Shown: positions 21,172 to 31,878 of the stretch, in pieces
Position numbering within the stretch: position 1 is the stretch's first letter
Layout of the letters: the number at the start of each line of letters is the position of its first letter
Source: Smallanthus sonchifolius
Taxonomy: Eukaryota; Streptophyta; Magnoliopsida; Asterales; Asteraceae
Length of the DNA: 64,000 bases
Reading direction: 5' to 3'
NCBI GenBank assembly: GCA_023525975.1
Contig: CM042039.1
Span: 18,568,501 to 18,632,500 of the forward strand
The notes under the pieces: generated by a model
Seen by the model: the letters and a program-made list of their open reading frames with translations, nothing else
What the model was told of the DNA's origin: nothing
Database searches by the model: none
Made by a program: the position numbers and the translations under genes

Positions 21172-22123
21172 CAAAGATAACCTGCGATCCGGTCATAGCC
21201 ACGACATAGGATAACGTCCCGCAATGGTGGTACCTATACACAGACGGAGCCTCCAGTACGGAGGGATCAGGTGCAGGACTTATGTTACTTAGCCCGAAGG
21301 GGACGGAGCTGACATACGCTCTAGAAATGGATTTCAAAAGCATAAAAAATGAGGCGGAATATGAAGCCCTGCTGACCGGACTACGTTTAGCAATCACTAT
21401 GCAAGCACAGTATGTCCGGGCACACGTAGATTCGCTCTTGGTTGCCAATCAGGTGAACAAAATCTATGAAGCCAAAGGGAATGTTATGATAGAATATCTA
21501 AAAAAGGTCATAGAAACAATGCTTAAATTTAAAGAATGCTACATTAACCACATCCCGCGCAGTCAAAATAGGAAGGTAGATGCCATGAGTAAATTAGCGT
21601 CCGTGCAGTTCAGTCATTTAGCAAAGGAAGTACGAGTACAGACATTGGTTAAACCTTCCGTCCAGATTGAAGAAATTCATAACATCTAATATATTGGTTG
21701 GGCTTGGATGACACCCATAATCTCCTATTTGAAGGATGGAACTTTACCAAAGGAATGGGCAGAAGCCTAGAAGATACGTACTAAAGTGTTATAATATCAA
21801 CTTTTGGAAAATCAGTTATACAGAAAAACATTTTTAGGACCATTGTTGAAGTGTGTCAGTCAAAGGGAAGCAGAATAGCTAATCCAAGAAATACATGATG
21901 GGTTATGTGGTATGCACGCAGGTCCGAGAATGATAGTTGCTAACTAATGAATGTGGGATATTACTGGCCCAGAATGCATGTTACAGCTGAAAAAACTCTC
22001 CGGAAATGTCTTAGCTGCCAAATGTATCCTCCCAAAACTCTGAGACCTAAGAATGATCTCATTTCGGTCACCACGGTATGGCCTTTCCAGAAGTGGGGAA
22101 TAGACATTGAGGGGCAATTCCCA
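21172..22123 (+). pseudogene. pol: Tat pol fragment: archaeal-type RNase H and integrase N-terminus
   Basis: RNase H motifs run from about 21227: YTDGASS and GSGAGL, NEAEYEALLTGLR, a VDSLLVANQV segment, and RSQNRKVDAMSKLAS, giving the acidic D-E-D-D positions. Stops after 21689 interrupt the linker. The integrase zinc region follows at 21880-22050 (HDGLCGMHAGPRM, then LSCQMYPP), and FQKWGIDIEGQFP ends at 22123, where a solo LTR is inserted. The reading resumes at 24495 with APGRVKFL. The degree of decay suggests the Tat element is one of the oldest in the window. Confidence 0.85.
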
Positions 22124-24489
22124 TGTGACACCCGTCAAATCCCGGTTAACCCCGTTAACTATATTACAAACCTCAGGTACTAAACTTATCATTAGTCAAA
22201 CTCAAATACACTTAAACTACAAGGACTAGTAATGTAATTAACTCAAACTCAATTCTGTTGACTTTAGAGAGTCAAAATTGAGTGTATTTATTCTTGTTGA
22301 CTTTGTAAAGTCAAACTCCAATTGTTCTTGATCTAAATTAGCATTTGTAACCACAAACCTATTAGAATTCGGAGTTGTAACGTTTTGCATTGATAGTTTC
22401 GACCATCATTGACTCGTTTCTAACCATTTATCATCGTTTATGATTGCGAATTAAGGCTTGAATCTGTAACCGTCGAAACCCCCACCATTACTATCAAATT
22501 CGTTCAATAAGATCATCATTCTCGCAATCAAACACCTGCACACTCTAGTCGCACTCCTCTGAACCTGTTGCACCATTAAATTCGACCGGAAACAAAGCCG
22601 GAGACACCGGGGACAAACTCGTCCAAATCGCGACAGTGAACTACTCGAACTCCATCAATTCGAACTCAATTCAGGTATCTAATCACACTTACAGCTTCGC
22701 GTTCATGCATAGATCAAAAACCCTATGCTAATTCAGTCTTATAACATCGAATTGGTGATGAACCGATTCTAGGGTTCATCACATTGTGGGTTTAATCGAA
22801 CTACACCCTAGACCCGATCTCAATCTAATTAAATTATACGGTTAGATTCAAAATCCACTGTTTAACAAAGCTCCATAAATCCAACTATTAATCTTATAGG
22901 ATTTAATCAATTTAATTTTGTGTTCATAAACTAGGGTTTCGGTTTTTCAAAACTAGAATTAAAGACTTTAAACTTGATGGTTTTGCAATTAAATTCTCCT
23001 GCTGGTTCGCAATACCCCGATTATCAAATCCCCTATGTTTCCAAGATCAATCATGATCGAATTTGTTGGAATCGAGACCGGATTTGGGTCGGCTTCAATA
23101 GGGGGAAGAACACAGTGGGTTTGTGTGTTGAAATCCATCAATTCGAACCGGGTCTTGTATGCAATACCCTAGCGGGCGTGATGGTTAGAGTGTTGTGCTG
23201 TTGGGGAGGAGACCTAGGTCCGAGTCTCTCTGCCCCCACTCTTTTTTTGAACCGTTTTTAATATATTTTTTTATACAAAAACATTCCCTATATTATTATA
23301 ATAGTATGTTAATATGTTTTGACATCGGAAAACACCCGTATGCTCTGGATTGAATTTATAATACAATTTAAGTATTATTTACATTTTTAAAATAATATAA
23401 TTATTTATATTATTTTCTAAACTATTAGTTAGTTCATAAAAACACACGAATATATATAATATATTATTAACTCGTATTTGGTAGTGTTTTCATGTATACA
23501 ACATTCTTATTTGATACCAAACTGGGGATTTTCTAATCCCGATGACAAAACGTCTATTCTTTATTCCTAGGTATGTTTTAAGACATCCGACTTTTTCCAT
23601 ATCGTTGTCACAAAAAACCTATGTGTTCATAACTGTCATAAATCATATTCTAGGGCATTCGTAGATTGCCCACGTGCTATCCATTTGTAGTTTTGTTGCA
23701 TCCTTGTGTGGTGCTAATTACTACGATTTACACAACTCAGGTGAGTTTCACGACCCATTTACTATTTTAAACTAGGGGAGAAAACATGACGCAAACATTG
23801 GCTAATGTATTTCTTATATTATCACTTGTTAAGACTAAGCGTAACACTCTATCATGAAAGTCCTTACACATCGAACCGTTTAATATAAACTTAGCGAGGT
23901 AATCTTGAGTAGTACTACTGGGTTTGACAAACCCTTCCCACATTATTCGCTCTAACTCGATTGGAGGTCAAACGGTTGTAATATTGACCTATCACAATCA
24001 CCATTGTTGATAGACATGGTGGAAGGCATTCAAACACAAAACAAACAGTTAGCTTCGGTTGCGAGCGCTTTAGTAAACATGAACATAGGTTAGCTACCTA
24101 TTGATATATATATATATATATATTGAATGTACATAACCTGGCAAACATTATTATGAACTGAAACTTGTGAACTCCCCAACCTAGTGTTGACATATTTTCT
24201 TACATGTTTTCTCATGTCGCTAAGGAACAGGTGCATAAATAGGACATGCATTGGAGTCCTTTTTAGTTATTGCAAACATTAAACATTTATCTGCTTTTAT
24301 TAAACTTAACTTTTGGGCGCTTTTGTTTTGCGCATTAAATACTTTATTAATCGCTTCCGCGTTTACTCTGAATAATCAATGGTTTTATTTAAACATTAAT
24401 AGTGTCGTTTGACGTAACTAATGACTGAGATCATGGTTTGTCACATGCCTCGCGGTAAAACTCTGTCAATGGATTTTGGGGGTGTGACA
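22124..24489 (+). mobile_element. Solo LTR (2366 bp, Gypsy type) inserted in Tat integrase
   Basis: It begins TGTGACACCC, ends GGGGGTGTGACA, and is flanked by TCCCA (22119-22123) and TCCTA (24490-24494), a TSD with one mismatch. Removing it restores a continuous Tat integrase motif, which confirms the boundaries. No internal region is present, so it is a solo LTR left by recombination between two LTRs. Contents: a CTAGGGTTTC-rich 5' half, a tRNA-like module (23172-23248), an AT-rich middle and an (AT)n run at 24104-24122. It is related to the minus-strand LTR fragment at 27099-29404 through its last ~100 bp. Confidence 0.88.
23172..23248 (+). ncRNA. tRNA-like (Pol III box-like) module in solo LTR
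   Basis: A box-A-like TGGTTAGAGTG (about 23182) and box-B-like GGTCCGAGTCT (23217-23227; 9 of 11 to GGTTCGANTCC) sit about 25 bp apart, flanked by GGGC and GCCC arms and followed by a T7 run (23242-23248) like a Pol III terminator. It does not fold into a normal tRNA by eye. It is either a tRNA-derived (SINE-like) remnant or chance. A similar module lies at an equivalent position in the LTR at 27099-29404. Confidence 0.35.
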
Positions 24490-25293
24490 TCCTAGAGGCT
24501 CCAGGACGTGTCAAATTCCTGATAGTTGCAGTAGATTACTTCACTAAATGGGTGGAAGCCAAGGCAGTAGCTACCATCACGGCAACCAAGTTAAAATATT
24601 CATATGGGATCAGGTAGTATGTCGTTTTGGTCTTCATTTATATTACATCAGGGAAAATGGGACCTAGTTTAAAGCATAACCGGATGGTGCGAAGAGATAG
24701 GCATACGCCAGGTCTTCACGTTCGTAGCCCACCCCCAGGGAAATGGCCAAGTGGAAAGAGTAGATCAAAGCATGATTAAAGGCATAAAAACCCGACTAGC
24801 AACTAAGGGGAGCTCATGGGTAGATGAGATACCTAGTGTCTTGTGGGCACACCGCACCACTCCTACGACAAGTAATGGTGAAACTCCTTTTAGTCTAACT
24901 TATGGTCATGAGGCAGTAATCCCGGTAGAGCTAAGCGCGCTAACAATGCGCATCATCTCTCCAAATGAAGGTGAAAATGACCCGGAGTTAAGAATGAACT
25001 TGGATCTCTTGGAAGAGCGGTGGGAAAGAGAAAAAGTCAAAGAAGAACAATATAAACAGCTGCTAGACTATAACAAGGGTGTCACTCCTCGTCAGTTCCG
25101 TCCTAGGGAATATGTTTTTAGAAGTAACGAAGCTAGCCGAGCGGAGCAGGGGGAAATTTAGGACCAAATTGGGAAGGACCTTACCAAATCAATGAGGCCT
25201 TAGGGAAGGGAGCATACACCCTAATCCGACTCTATGGAACAAGCATCCCTACGACATGGAATGGAGCTCAACTTAGAAAATGCTATATGTAGT
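24490..25293 (+). pseudogene. pol: Tat pol fragment: integrase core and C-terminus
   Basis: The fragment continues the motif broken at 22123 with APGRVKFL, VDYFTKWVEAKAV, then a frameshifted and partly deleted core (24590-24740). The open frame from 24751 carries RVDQSMIKGIKTRL, WAHRTTPTTSNGETPFSLTYG and EAVIPVE. The C-terminal WEGPYQINEALGKGAYTL and a final RKCYM precede TAG at about 25291-25293. The duplication boundary falls on these last codons: sequence from 25278 recurs at 52292. Confidence 0.83.
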
Positions 25294-25382
25294 TTCTATT
25301 CCTTGTTCTTTATTTAAAAGAAAGTGGGTAAATTATATAAAAAAGGGTTCCCTGACTTATGATAGTAATTCGTGTCCAGCAC
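25294..25382 (+). other. Tat 3' untranslated leader into tandem array
   Basis: About 90 bp directly after the integrase stop. No coding or RNA feature is seen. It is repeated nearly identically at 52308-52390. Confidence 0.6.
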
Positions 25383-26215
25383 CATAAAAAAGATTGGATT
25401 TTAATCCAATAGTTTAAAAAGACCGGATCATGCATCCGACATTATAAAACACCGGACCATGTGTCTTGCATCATAAAAAATATTTGATTTTAATCCAACA
25501 CTTAAAAAAGACCGGATCATGCATCAGGCATTATAAAAGAACGGACCATGTGCCCGGCATCATAAAAAAGATTCGATTTTACTCCAAAACTTTAAAAAGA
25601 CCGAATCATGCATCCGGCATTATAAAAGACCAGACCATGTGTCCTGCATCATAAAAAAGATTGGATTTTAATCCAACACTTTAAAAAGACCGGATCATGC
25701 ATCGGGCATTATAAAAGACCGGACCATGTGTCCGGCATCATAAAAAAGATTGGATTTAATCCAACTCTTTAAAAGGACCAGATCATGCATCCAGCATTAT
25801 AAAAGACCGGACCATGTGTCTGGCATCATAAAAAAGATTGGATTCTAATCTAACACTTTAAAAAGACCGGATCACGCATCCGACATTATAAAAGACCGGA
25901 CCACGTGTCCGAAATCATAAAAAAATTGGATTCTAATCCAACTCTTTAAAAATATCGGATCACGCATCTGGCATTATAAAAGACTGGACCATGTGTCCGG
26001 TATCATAAAAAAGTTTGGATTCTAATCCAACACTTTAAAAAGACCGGAGCATGCATCCGACATTACAAAAGACCGGATCATGTGTCCGGCACGCATCATA
26101 AAAAAGATTGGATTCTAATCCAACATTTAAAAAAAAAACCGGATCATGCATCCAGAATTATAAAAAAGACTGGACCATGTGCCTGGCATCATAAGAAAGA
26201 TTGGATCTTAGTTCA
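25383..26215 (+). repeat. 89-bp tandem repeat array in Tat 3' region (about 9.5 units)
   Basis: TTGGATT landmarks recur at 25394, 25483 (variant), 25572 (variant), 25661, 25750, 25838, 25926, 26015, 26108 and 26201, a period of 88-93 bp. Each unit holds three inverted repeats: TTGGATT/AATCCAA, CCGGATCATGCATCCGG and CCGGACCATGTGTCCGG, separated by AAAA-rich linkers. Tandem repeats in the 3' untranslated region of Tat/Ogre elements are known and can seed satellites. The second copy of this array starts near 52390. Confidence 0.9.
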
Positions 26216-26729
26216 ATATTAAAAGTGGATATATGTTTAACACAGAGTAATAAGGATATATTGTGAGGCAAACATAACAAAAATACATGAACAAGACACA
26301 GATACTAGCAATAGATGTTTATAAAGGGCAAAGGAGTATGGCATTACAACAGGAATAAAAAAAGAACAACATTACATCAAAAGCAACAGGCACGCAACCC
26401 GGATATTAATCATTCTTCAAGAGATAGAACATCCCTCATTTCTCTAAGGCCCGGTTGGTCAGACAGGGATAAGAGAGTCTTGATGATAGGGAGATCCATG
26501 GTATCAAATGCATCCTGCCTCTAGGTCAAAATGGTCTGTCTCAGGACTCCCACCAGGAAGGCTCTCCAGAAGAAGAATATATTTCCCTACTTGGAATCCC
26601 TCTGCCAAGTCATCATGATACCCTGCGGCCCCCGCTTCCCCATTCAAATCAACAATACCGTCAATAAACTTGTCAGTCCCTCACACTGCCTCTACCGCCC
26701 TAGAGATGCCCCCAGCCACCAACCACCAC
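26216..26729. other. Unassigned Tat 3' region
   Basis: No coding sequence is supported: the small open frames at 26315 and 26531 run over antisense-ORF flanking DNA and show no domain. The segment is repeated at 55111-55670, which shows it belongs to the duplicated unit. Confidence 0.5.
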
Positions 26730-27098
26730 CTATCCTCCTTCACCACAGACTAATCCTTCACCAACTCAGCCTTTTCCACCTCAAGACCTGCTTTCTACTC
26801 TTCCAAAAGTTTCACCTGATCCTCTATGGCTTTGATCCGGTCCCCCCGACCCTTTTAACTCTTCCTGTTTAACAGAAAGTTGTGACGCCAGTTCATCAGC
26901 ACAGGTTTTTGCATCCCGAAAAGCCTGCGCACGTTTCTCTAATTCAGAATTAGTCCGGGCGCAAGCCTCCGTAAACTCGGCCCGAGCCTTGGAATGATTG
27001 TCATCTTTCTCTTTTAGTTACCACTCCAACCTCTTTACCACCTGGACCATAGCTAGTACCCTCTCGGTGTTAGCATATCTTTGTGAAAGGGCCTTCTT
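26730..27098 (-). pseudogene. Antisense coiled-coil ORF of Tat element (copy A, partial)
   Basis: On the minus strand a hydrophilic, heptad-like helix is encoded (VKRLEW, EKDDNHSKARAEFTEACARTN, SELEKRAQAF, ADELASRL, by analogy with copy B). In this copy a CAA-to-TAA change near 27017 stops it. The N-terminal part is cut off by the LTR inserted at 27099. Tat elements often carry an antisense ORF between pol and the 3' LTR, with a long coiled-coil C-terminus. I infer this is its remnant and do not know its function. Confidence 0.6.
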
Positions 27099-29404
27099 TT
27101 TCACACCCCCAAATTCCACTAACGTAGTTTTACTGTTTGGTGCGTGACAAACCAGGATCTCAGTCATTAGTTATATTGAACAACACTATATGGGACTAAA
27201 ATTGAAATAATACAAAAGTTCAGAGTAAATGCGGAAGTGTTTAAACAAGAGAGTAAATGCGCAAAACAACGCGCCCAAGTCTAAAAATAACGGAAACATA
27301 ATAAATGCTCAATAGTTTGACAATTATTGAATGTATCAAGTTGAAACCATGCATGCCCTAACGTGCACCAACTTAACGTCCTGAGAAAACATGTAAGAAA
27401 AACGTGTCAACACTAGGTTGGTGAGTTCACAAGTTTCAATATCGTAATGAAAGCGTTTACCAGATTATGTAAATTCAATATGTGTATCTATAGGTAGTTA
27501 ACCTATGTTCATGTCTTACTAAAGTGCTCGCAACCGAAGCTGACTGTTTATGTTTGTACGCCTCCTACCAGGTCTATCAACTCTGACAAATATGAGTAGA
27601 CTAACATTTCACCCGTTCGACCTCCAATCGAGTTAGCGCGACTAACGCGGGTGGGGTTTGTCAGACCCAGTAGTACTACTAAACATTACCACGCTAAGAT
27701 CCATATTAACGGTTCGATGTGTGTGAGGACTTTCAGTGATAGTGTGTTATGCTTAGGCTCAACAGTGATAACATACAAATTATAGTAATCTAAAATAGGT
27801 TGTGTCATGTTTTCTCCCCCAATTTAAAATAGTAAAAGGGGCCCACCTGAGTTGAGTAGTAGGTAGATTTACACAAGATTGAGATTGAGACCACAAGTGT
27901 TAGCCTGCAACGGCTTACGTATGCCCTAGAATTAAACACATAACAATTAGGGATACAATGGGATTTGTGACGACGACACGGAAGGTTTGAACGTCTTAAA
28001 ACATTCTAAGGATCAACGAGTAGACGAACTTGTCCACGAAAATAAGGATTTCTTAATATGCTAATTAAGATAAATATGTTTCGGGTCGAATGTTTCTAAT
28101 TAGAAATAATAATATATAATAAATACATTCGTGCATTTATACCATCTATAAATGGTATAAGAAAATAAAATAACTTAATATATTATTTTTAAGTTCGTAG
28201 GATAAATAAAATAATCATTTATGTGGTAAAAATAATAAATATATTATTTTTATTTGATTATATATTTATAGGTAAATAATATAAATAATTATATTATTTA
28301 TACGTTCGCAGTGTTACAAAATATTTATAAACGTGACGAGAATAATATATATAAATATATTATTTTTAGATTGGGGTCATGGTTTGAAAATAATATAAAT
28401 ATATTATTATAAATGTGGGAAATATTATTAAAATGAGTTATAAAACTAAACCCGAGTCTACGGGTGGTTTCCGAGGTTAAAACATATTAATATAATAATA
28501 TAGAGAATGTTTTTGTATAAAAATAGTGTAAAAAGTGGCCAGAAAAATAAAAGGTGTTAGTGAGGTTCGAACCCGGATCTCACCTACTCCAACACACTGA
28601 CTTAACCACTCCGGCTCACTAGGGAATCGCAACAGAAGCCGGATCAAATGCGCTTCAATCCTCACTCCCTGTGTTCTTCCCTTTAACGCGAACTGAACCC
28701 AAATTCAGTCCAAATACCATGGAATTCGATATCGATATGCCGAAAGATCAAAGGGGTTATGCTCATCAGTGTTATACGAATGTGTGTGTAGAATTAATTG
28801 CAAAAAAATCAGTTATAGAATCGTTAATTTACAGTTTGAAGTGTCAAAACCCTAGATTAGGAACATAGAATAAATTTGATCGAATATGATATTAAAAGTT
28901 GTTGGAATCATAGGGCTTTTAACAATTAGGACCGTGCGAAACTGTTGGTATAGTTTAATTTGATTGAGGAGGTGTTTAGGATCAAAAACTCCTAAAACAG
29001 ATTATGAACAAACTCTAGAATCAGGATCTTGTTCAATTCGATGATATCAGCCTTGGATTTCATAGGGCTTTCAATCTAGACATCAAAACGAATCTCAGGA
29101 CCCCTTTAATTTCTATAATTGATATCAAATTGATAGGGTTCGACTAAAACAAAAACAGCATGAACGCTAGGTATTTGATCGAGTTAAATTCGATAATGTA
29201 AGCCCTAATTAGGTTAGGGCTTTCATATTAGAGATGAAAACGAAGCTGTGGATATGATCAATTACCTCTAACGTTGTCAAACTGATAGAAATTGGCTAGA
29301 TGGGGTTTCCGACTAGGAACATGTTAGTCCCCGACGTCTCTTCTTCTATCTCCGGCGAGTTTGATGTGTTCAAAAGCTTTAGGAGAGTTCGTTTGTCGTG
29401 TGCA
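27099..29404 (-). mobile_element. Truncated Gypsy LTR, minus strand (copy A)
   Basis: The right-hand end of the LTR in its own orientation starts here: the sequence after 27099 (degenerate TGTCACACCCCC, here TTTCACACCCCC) matches the reverse complement of the end of the solo LTR at 24489, including the GTGACAAACCA block. It runs 2306 bp until Copia-4 interrupts it at 29405, so its own 5' end and any internal region are lost. It includes a tRNA-like module (28556-28625) and GGGTTT-rich sequence. The ORFs at 28477-28665 and 28671-28868 fall inside it and are not credible genes. The same fragment, 1043 bp shorter, lies at 56004-57266. Confidence 0.8.
28556..28625 (-). ncRNA. tRNA-like module in Gypsy LTR fragment
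   Basis: The minus strand has GCCGGAGTGGTTAAGTCAG (A-box region, about 28600-28616) and GGGTTCGAACCTC (B-box region, 28563-28575; 9 of 11 to GGTTCGANTCC), resembling Ser/Leu-type tRNA-derived repeats. It sits about 1.46 kb from the LTR end, against 1.26 kb for the module in the solo LTR. It is absent from copy B, where a deletion removes it. It is probably a tRNA-derived remnant, not a working tRNA. Confidence 0.42.
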
Positions 29405-29829
29405 TGTTAGGACATAGATTGAATGACAAAAGCTTTGTAATAGTTTAGGTCTTATTGTCTTTATGTTTTGTATGTAATTGTTTAGATTTGTCTAAGTATA
29501 AATACAAGTTCTGCTAGAGGCGAACTTGATAAGTTCGCCTGGTCTATTAAGTTCGCCTAAGCATCTTTAAGCGAACTTGTTAAGTTCGCCTGTTGCAGAT
29601 CATGTGTCTATAAATATAGAGTTTACAGAGTCTGTTTAGTACGCGTATGATAGATTGAACAATCAAGTATTCTGTAAACTATGTTTGGTGATATAAAAGA
29701 AAAAGTTTATTTACCGTTGTTTCTATTGTCAATTGTTATACAAAGCGTTAATACGGTAGGATTCCGCACACCGCGTTAACGATACATCCTGTCACGAGAT
29801 TGATCTAAGATGAGTCATGTGGACCTACA
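29405..29829 (+). repeat. 5' LTR of Copia-4 (425 bp)
   Basis: It starts TGTTAGGACA and ends GGACCTACA. A TATA box CTATAAATATAG lies at about 29608-29619. Inverted GCGAACTT/AAGTTCGC half-sites occupy 29515-29592. It is about 15 bp shorter than the LTR of Copia-6 because of one indel near 29548. Confidence 0.92.
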
Positions 29830-29831
29830 AG

Positions 29832-29843
29832 TGGTATCAGAGC
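29832..29843 (+). promoter_or_regulatory. Primer binding site of Copia-4 (tRNA-iMet type)
   Basis: TGGTATCAGAGC lies two bases after the 5' LTR. Confidence 0.93.
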
Positions 29844-30389
29844 GTTTGCTCTTGATTTACGTTTGATTCTTGGTGATTAGAGACGTTTTTGTGTACAATT
29901 TGACAAGAAATTGAGCATTTTTGTATCCATGGAGTTTTCAAGTTCTTGAAACTGATTTTACTGCTGAATTCATGAATTTGAGGTTGATTTTGGTGAAATT
30001 GATCCGATAGAAGTGTTCTAATTCATGAAATACTAAATCCTACGGTTCAATTTCTTCAAATTCCATCTAATCTGTTAGAAATGATGATTTTTGGTGCTGG
30101 TTGTTCGTGTTTGGGTTAAAGTTCTTGCTGAGTTTGTTTCAGCTGGTTTAGGTGAAATTGCTGAAAGTTGTTGCAGGCGAACTTAGCAGGCGAACTTAGC
30201 AAGTTCGCTTCTCTCAGTTTAAGCGAACTTAGTAGGCGAACTTATCAGTAAGCGAACTTATTGTATTTCTTGGGTAAGCGAACTTGTCAAGTTCGCTTAA
30301 TATCAAATTCGCTTGTTTTGGCTGAAGGGAACTTATTATCTTCGCCTAAGGGAATTTTGAGTTCAACACTTGAAAATTTTTTCTGAAAA
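29844..30389 (+). repeat. Leader of Copia-4 with palindromic iterons
   Basis: Noncoding. The last part (30175-30350) carries about ten GCGAACTTA-type half-sites in alternating orientation, matching the leaders of Copia-1, -2 and -6. Confidence 0.75.
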
Positions 30390-31878
30390 ATGGCAAATAT
30401 GGTTCAAGTGACAAATATGTTAAATTACGACAACGAGATTGGTACATCTCAAAAACCGCCCAAATTGTTTAGTCTTGCAGATTATTCCAACTAGAAAGAT
30501 CGGTTTGATCAGTTCGTATCTTTTACTGATACAAGCTTATGGATTCCAATCTTGGAGGATTATATGCATCTGACATATACTTGGATGGGAAAGGATGATG
30601 TTCCGAAATCAGTATCTGCGTTAACCACAGGAAAAAAATTATTGTTTGATAGAGAAAAGAAGGCAATGGCCAGTATCTCAATGTCTCTTCCAAAAGAAAT
30701 TTATCACAGCTTTAAACAATTCAGAACTTCTCAACAATTATGGGAGGCGTTGCAAAAGAGATGTGAAGGTAGTTTGGATGTTAAGAAAAGCCGCAAAGAA
30801 TTACTGAAGAAGCACTTCTTAGTATTCAAGCATTTTCAAAATGAATCTTTAGATGATCTTGCAACAAGATTCTATCATTTGCTGAGCGAGTTATCAAGTG
30901 CTTCAGTGGTTTATGAGACTGAAGAGATAAATGGTAAGTTTTTGGAGGCATTACCATCAAAATTTGATGTGTATACGGTTTTGATTAAAGAGAATGTCAA
31001 GTATAAAACCATGTCGCTTGAAGAGGTTCTTGGGAAGATTCAATCACATGATATGAATAGGAAGAAGAAGGAAATCAATATGGAACATATTCAAGATCCT
31101 TCAATGTATTTTGCTAAATCTTCTGGAAAAACTGGTGAAGGGTTGCATTCTTTTCAGGTGATGCTCAAGATATTTCTCATGATCATTGTTCTGGAGTTTC
31201 AAGTCATTCAGGTTTCTCTGCAAATACAAATTCTTCGTCATCTGGAACACATAGTTTGAATCAAAGAGTTGCTGATGATTATCTAGCAATGTTTTCTTCC
31301 TTTATGGCTTCTTATGAAAATTTTATTGGAGGAAAAATTCATGATCCGGAGGTTATTGAAGAAGATTTCAGACAGATTGATCATGTTGATCTAGAAGAGA
31401 TGAACATTCAATGGAATATGGCTATGCTTATGCGACAAGCAAAGGATTTTTTGAAAAAGACTGGAAGAAAGTATATTGGGTCTAACAGTCGTTCACGCAT
31501 GGGATTTGATAAACCAAAGTTCGTTGCTATAATTGTCAAGAGTATGGTCATTTTGCCAAAGAATGCGTGAAGCGGAAAGTTGAATTTAATTCTCAGAAGA
31601 AGCCTAATAACTTTCAGAACAATCGTAATCAATCTCATGGTTCTTCTAATTCTGGAAATTCTAATCACGCATCTGCATCATCTGCTTTGGTTGCTCAGAA
31701 TGATGAAAATTATGACTGGGGTATTCATCTTGAAGATTTGGTTGGTTCGATAAGTCAAGCGTTTGCAGCTGAGATTCATTCTACTAAATCTGAAGAGTTA
31801 ACTGATGATGATAGCTCAAGTGATGGTGAGAGTTTGCCAAGTGCTAATGAAGAAAGTGATCAAGTACAAAATGGTGAG
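30390..31878 (+). pseudogene. gag: Gag pseudogene of Copia-4, part 1
   Basis: The start at 30390 (MANMVQVTNML) matches Copia-2 and Copia-6. A TGG-to-TAG change at 30492-30494 stops it after about 34 codons. The UBN2-like region (30552-31130) is then well kept (AMASISMSLPKEIYHSFKQF, SQQLWEALQKRCEG). Frameshifts follow near 31140 and near 31513, the second destroying the first CCHC knuckle. The acidic linker runs to 31878, where Gypsy-5 is inserted after GGTGAG. The frame resumes at 44856. Confidence 0.88.
31874..31878. repeat. Target-site duplication of Gypsy-5
   Basis: GTGAG here and at 44851-44855. Copia-6 has a single GTGAG at the equivalent point (59731-59735), which shows the empty site. 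Confidence 0.95.

Larger units (their letters stand above)
21172..27098 (+). mobile_element. Tat-lineage Gypsy element, 5'-truncated and decayed
   Basis: From left to right: a second, archaeal-type RNase H, integrase zinc region, integrase core split by a solo LTR (22124-24489), integrase C-terminus, an 89-bp tandem array, and an antisense coiled-coil ORF. An RNase H immediately before integrase, tandem repeats in the 3' untranslated region and an antisense ORF before the 3' LTR are recognised features of the Tat/Ogre/Retand lineage. RT, gag and both Tat LTRs are missing. The left side is cut by Gypsy-3 and the right side by another Gypsy LTR at 27099. Confidence 0.82.

Noticed and set aside
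22974..23261. ORF of 95 codons in the solo LTR
   Set aside because: It falls within an LTR and overlaps the tRNA-like module, with no protein family resemblance.
24104..24122. (AT)n run as a functional site
   Set aside because: An ordinary microsatellite within the solo LTR.
25383..26215. CRISPR-like array of regular repeats
   Set aside because: The 89-bp units are contiguous tandem repeats without unique spacers, in a plant retroelement 3' region.
28671..28868. 65-codon ORF, repeated at 56455-56730
   Set aside because: Its presence twice is due to the segmental duplication, and it lies inside a Gypsy LTR.
29832..29843. Fragment of an initiator tRNA gene
   Set aside because: The 12-base match is the complement of the tRNA 3' end, that is, a primer binding site next to an LTR.
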